Source: Eubacterium sp. (GTDB lineage Bacteria > Bacillota > Clostridia > Oscillospirales > Acutalibacteraceae). From it: a stretch of DNA of 6,770 nt. The notes under the pieces are model-generated. The model was not told the origin of the DNA, made no database searches, and worked only from the letters and a program-made list of their open reading frames with translations. A program made the position numbers and the translations under genes. Where the stretch lies: contig JAILGO010000175.1 in the NCBI GenBank assembly GCA_024696725.1, positions 1 to 6,770 of the forward strand, written 5' to 3'. Of this stretch, positions 5,800-6,770 are shown piece by piece. Every line of letters begins with the position of its first letter. The first letter of the stretch is position 1.

Positions 5800-6146
5800 T
5801 TGTTTTTGTTATAATCGCCTGTATTATCGCTCTCACTGTTACAACGCTTCTTATTCAAAGGACAAGGCTCGTATATCCGATATGGTGCTGCGCTTTTATG
5901 GCGACAATACTTCTTATTACAATAAAGATAAGCTTCAACAATCCCGTTTATAAATTTATCGGTAAGAATATGCTGAGCCTATATCTTCTTCACTTTATAC
6001 CGATTAACGTACTCGGCGCGACAGCTCTCGCAAAGGAAAGTAAATACCTGTTCGTTATACTTTGTATTGCGGTTTCCTTCGCGCTTGCCGTACCGTTTAC
6101 AATGCTTACGGATAAGGTAACCGACAAAATATTCAACATGCAATAA
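5796..6146 (+). CDS. Small membrane protein resembling the C-terminal end of an acyltransferase-3 family protein; possibly a gene remnant
   Basis: 116 residues with about four hydrophobic segments (2-19, 27-46, 57-77, 83-104). The part NPVYKFIGKNMLSLYLLHFIP (about 49-69, G-K-N/S-x-L-x-x-Y-L-L-H) is the pattern found near the C-terminus of membrane acyltransferases of the OafA/YrhL and fucose 4-O-acetylase type. Full-length members have about 330-380 residues and about ten helices, and carry the catalytic histidine near the N-terminus, so the catalytic part would be absent. There is no Shine-Dalgarno sequence before ATG 5796; translation would have to rely on the ATGA overlap with the pyrophosphatase stop. 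In this frame a TGA lies 13 nt upstream, so the frame does not extend into ppa. It may be a 5'-truncated remnant fused behind ppa by a deletion, or a genuine small membrane protein. The intact reading frame and its own terminator speak for a recent truncation or for retention. Confidence 0.6.
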   Translation: MIVFVIIACIIALTVTTLLIQRTRLVYPIWCCAFMATILLITIKISFNNPVYKFIGKNMLSLYLLHFIPINVLGATALAKESKYLFVILCIAVSFALAVPFTMLTDKVTDKIFNMQ

Positions 6147-6180
6147 AAAAACTGCTATGCTTTTCGCATAGCAGCTTTTT
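6145..6180. terminator. Bidirectional intrinsic terminator between convergent ppa and ftsH units
   Basis: A 9-bp stem, CTGCTATGC (6152-6160) and GCATAGCAG (6166-6174), with a 5-nt loop. A run of T follows on the plus strand (6176-6180), and a run of A precedes it (6145-6151), giving seven T on the minus strand. It ends transcription from both sides and lies 1 nt from the ftsH stop codon. Confidence 0.93.
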
Positions 6181-6181
6181 A

Positions 6182-6770
6182 TTATTCTTCGATATTTTCC
6201 TCAGGAGCTTCGTCAGCCTCTGCGGCTTCCGTAACCTCTTCAGCTTCTATAGCCTCTGAAGTCTCGGTTTCAACTGTTTCGGCAGGAACTTCCTCGACTG
6301 CCGCGGGAGACTCCTCCTCGGTTTCGGGAAGCTTTCCTTCGGTCATAAGCGCCTTGAATTCCTCGCCCGTAAGCTTTTCTCTTTCAATAAGCGTAAGCGC
6401 AACGAGCTCAAGCTTATCGTAGTTCTCCCTAAGAATACTCTCGGTCTTTTCGTAAGCCTCGCGCATAAGGCGTTCAACCTCAGCGTCGATTCTTGCGCCC
6501 GTTTCCTCGGAATAGTTATTAACCTGACCGTAGTCTTTACCAAGGAATACCTGATTATTTCCTTCGTCGTATACTACGGGACCGATAGCGTCGGTCATAC
6601 CGTAGCGCTTAACCATATTACGGCAGATTTCGCTCGCGTGCTGAAGGTCGTTCGACGCGCCGGTTGAAATATCACCGAGAGCGACAGCCTCCGCAACGCG
6701 TCCGCCAAAGAGCGAGAGAAGCTCGTTTAACATATCCTGACGGGACTCATAATTCTCCTCGTCGGGAGTA
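6182..6770 (-). CDS. ftsH: ATP-dependent zinc metalloprotease FtsH, C-terminal 195 residues, cut by the window edge
   Basis: Membrane-anchored AAA+ protease that degrades misassembled membrane proteins and selected regulators. Only the end of the peptidase domain is present. The frame is open past base 6770, so the ATG at 6733 is internal. Visible family motifs are LFGGRVAE, followed by STGASNDLQHASEI, whose Asp (codon 6649-6647) is the third zinc ligand, then MVKRYGMTDAIGPVVY and the VFLGKDY...NNYSEET helix region. The HEXGH motif and AAA+ module are outside the window. After the conserved domain (ending near EEFKALMTEGKLPE) come about 45 residues that are almost only E, A, T, V, S and P with no Lys or Arg, an acidic and probably disordered tail longer than in many relatives. 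The stop at 6182 lies next to a bidirectional terminator. Confidence 0.95.
   Translation of the reverse strand, partial: TPDEENYESRQDMLNELLSLFGGRVAEAVALGDISTGASNDLQHASEICRNMVKRYGMTDAIGPVVYDEGNNQVFLGKDYGQVNNYSEETGARIDAEVERLMREAYEKTESILRENYDKLELVALTLIEREKLTGEEFKALMTEGKLPETEEESPAAVEEVPAETVETETSEAIEAEEVTEAAEADEAPEENIEE

Noticed and set aside
1..6770. Defence island, prophage, insertion sequence or CRISPR array
   Set aside because: No transposase, integrase, nuclease or toxin-antitoxin motif, no spaced repeats and no terminal inverted repeats were seen; all larger genes are metabolic, transport or housekeeping.

Overview
The window looks like chromosomal DNA from a low-to-moderate GC Bacillota, most likely a gut-type Clostridia (Oscillospirales or a relative). 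The reasons are strong AGGAGG-type ribosome binding sites, near-consensus sigma-A promoters, ATA/ATT-rich isoleucine usage, and the gene types: a GPH/MelB-like MFS transporter, a PGM2-type phosphosugar mutase, a family I pyrophosphatase and FtsH. No tRNA, rRNA, CRISPR array, insertion sequence or phage gene was seen. The lineage is an inference; no marker gene here settles it.

Left part (1-2950, minus strand): a two-gene sugar operon. Its promoter at about 2922-2950 drives a 783-residue GPH-family transporter with an unusual cytoplasmic extension of about 300 residues, followed 12 nt later by the start of a phosphosugar mutase cut by the window edge.

Middle (2952-3150, minus strand): a complete miniature transcription unit of about 165 nt. 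It has a promoter (TTGACT-16-TATAAT), a perfect AGGAGG, a 28-codon ORF and an intrinsic terminator. This is the best candidate for something undescribed in the window.

Centre (3190-5202, minus strand): a tight operon from one promoter. It encodes a MIF-like tautomerase, a Sir2-family NAD-dependent deacylase (7-nt gap) and a lipoprotein with a transglutaminase-like fold whose catalytic Cys and His appear to be replaced (2-nt gap).

Right (5214-6180, plus strand): a divergent promoter drives inorganic pyrophosphatase. An ATGA overlap joins it to a 116-residue membrane protein resembling only the C-terminal end of an acyltransferase-3 family protein. A bidirectional terminator separates this from the convergent 3' end of ftsH (minus strand, cut by the right edge), whose product ends in a strongly acidic tail.

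A window-wide compositional signal stands out: by-eye reading of every line found no GATC tetranucleotide in 6770 bases, although roughly 26 would be expected at this composition. Isoleucine ATC codons are used after T-ending codons but not after G-ending ones, which suggests selection against the site.
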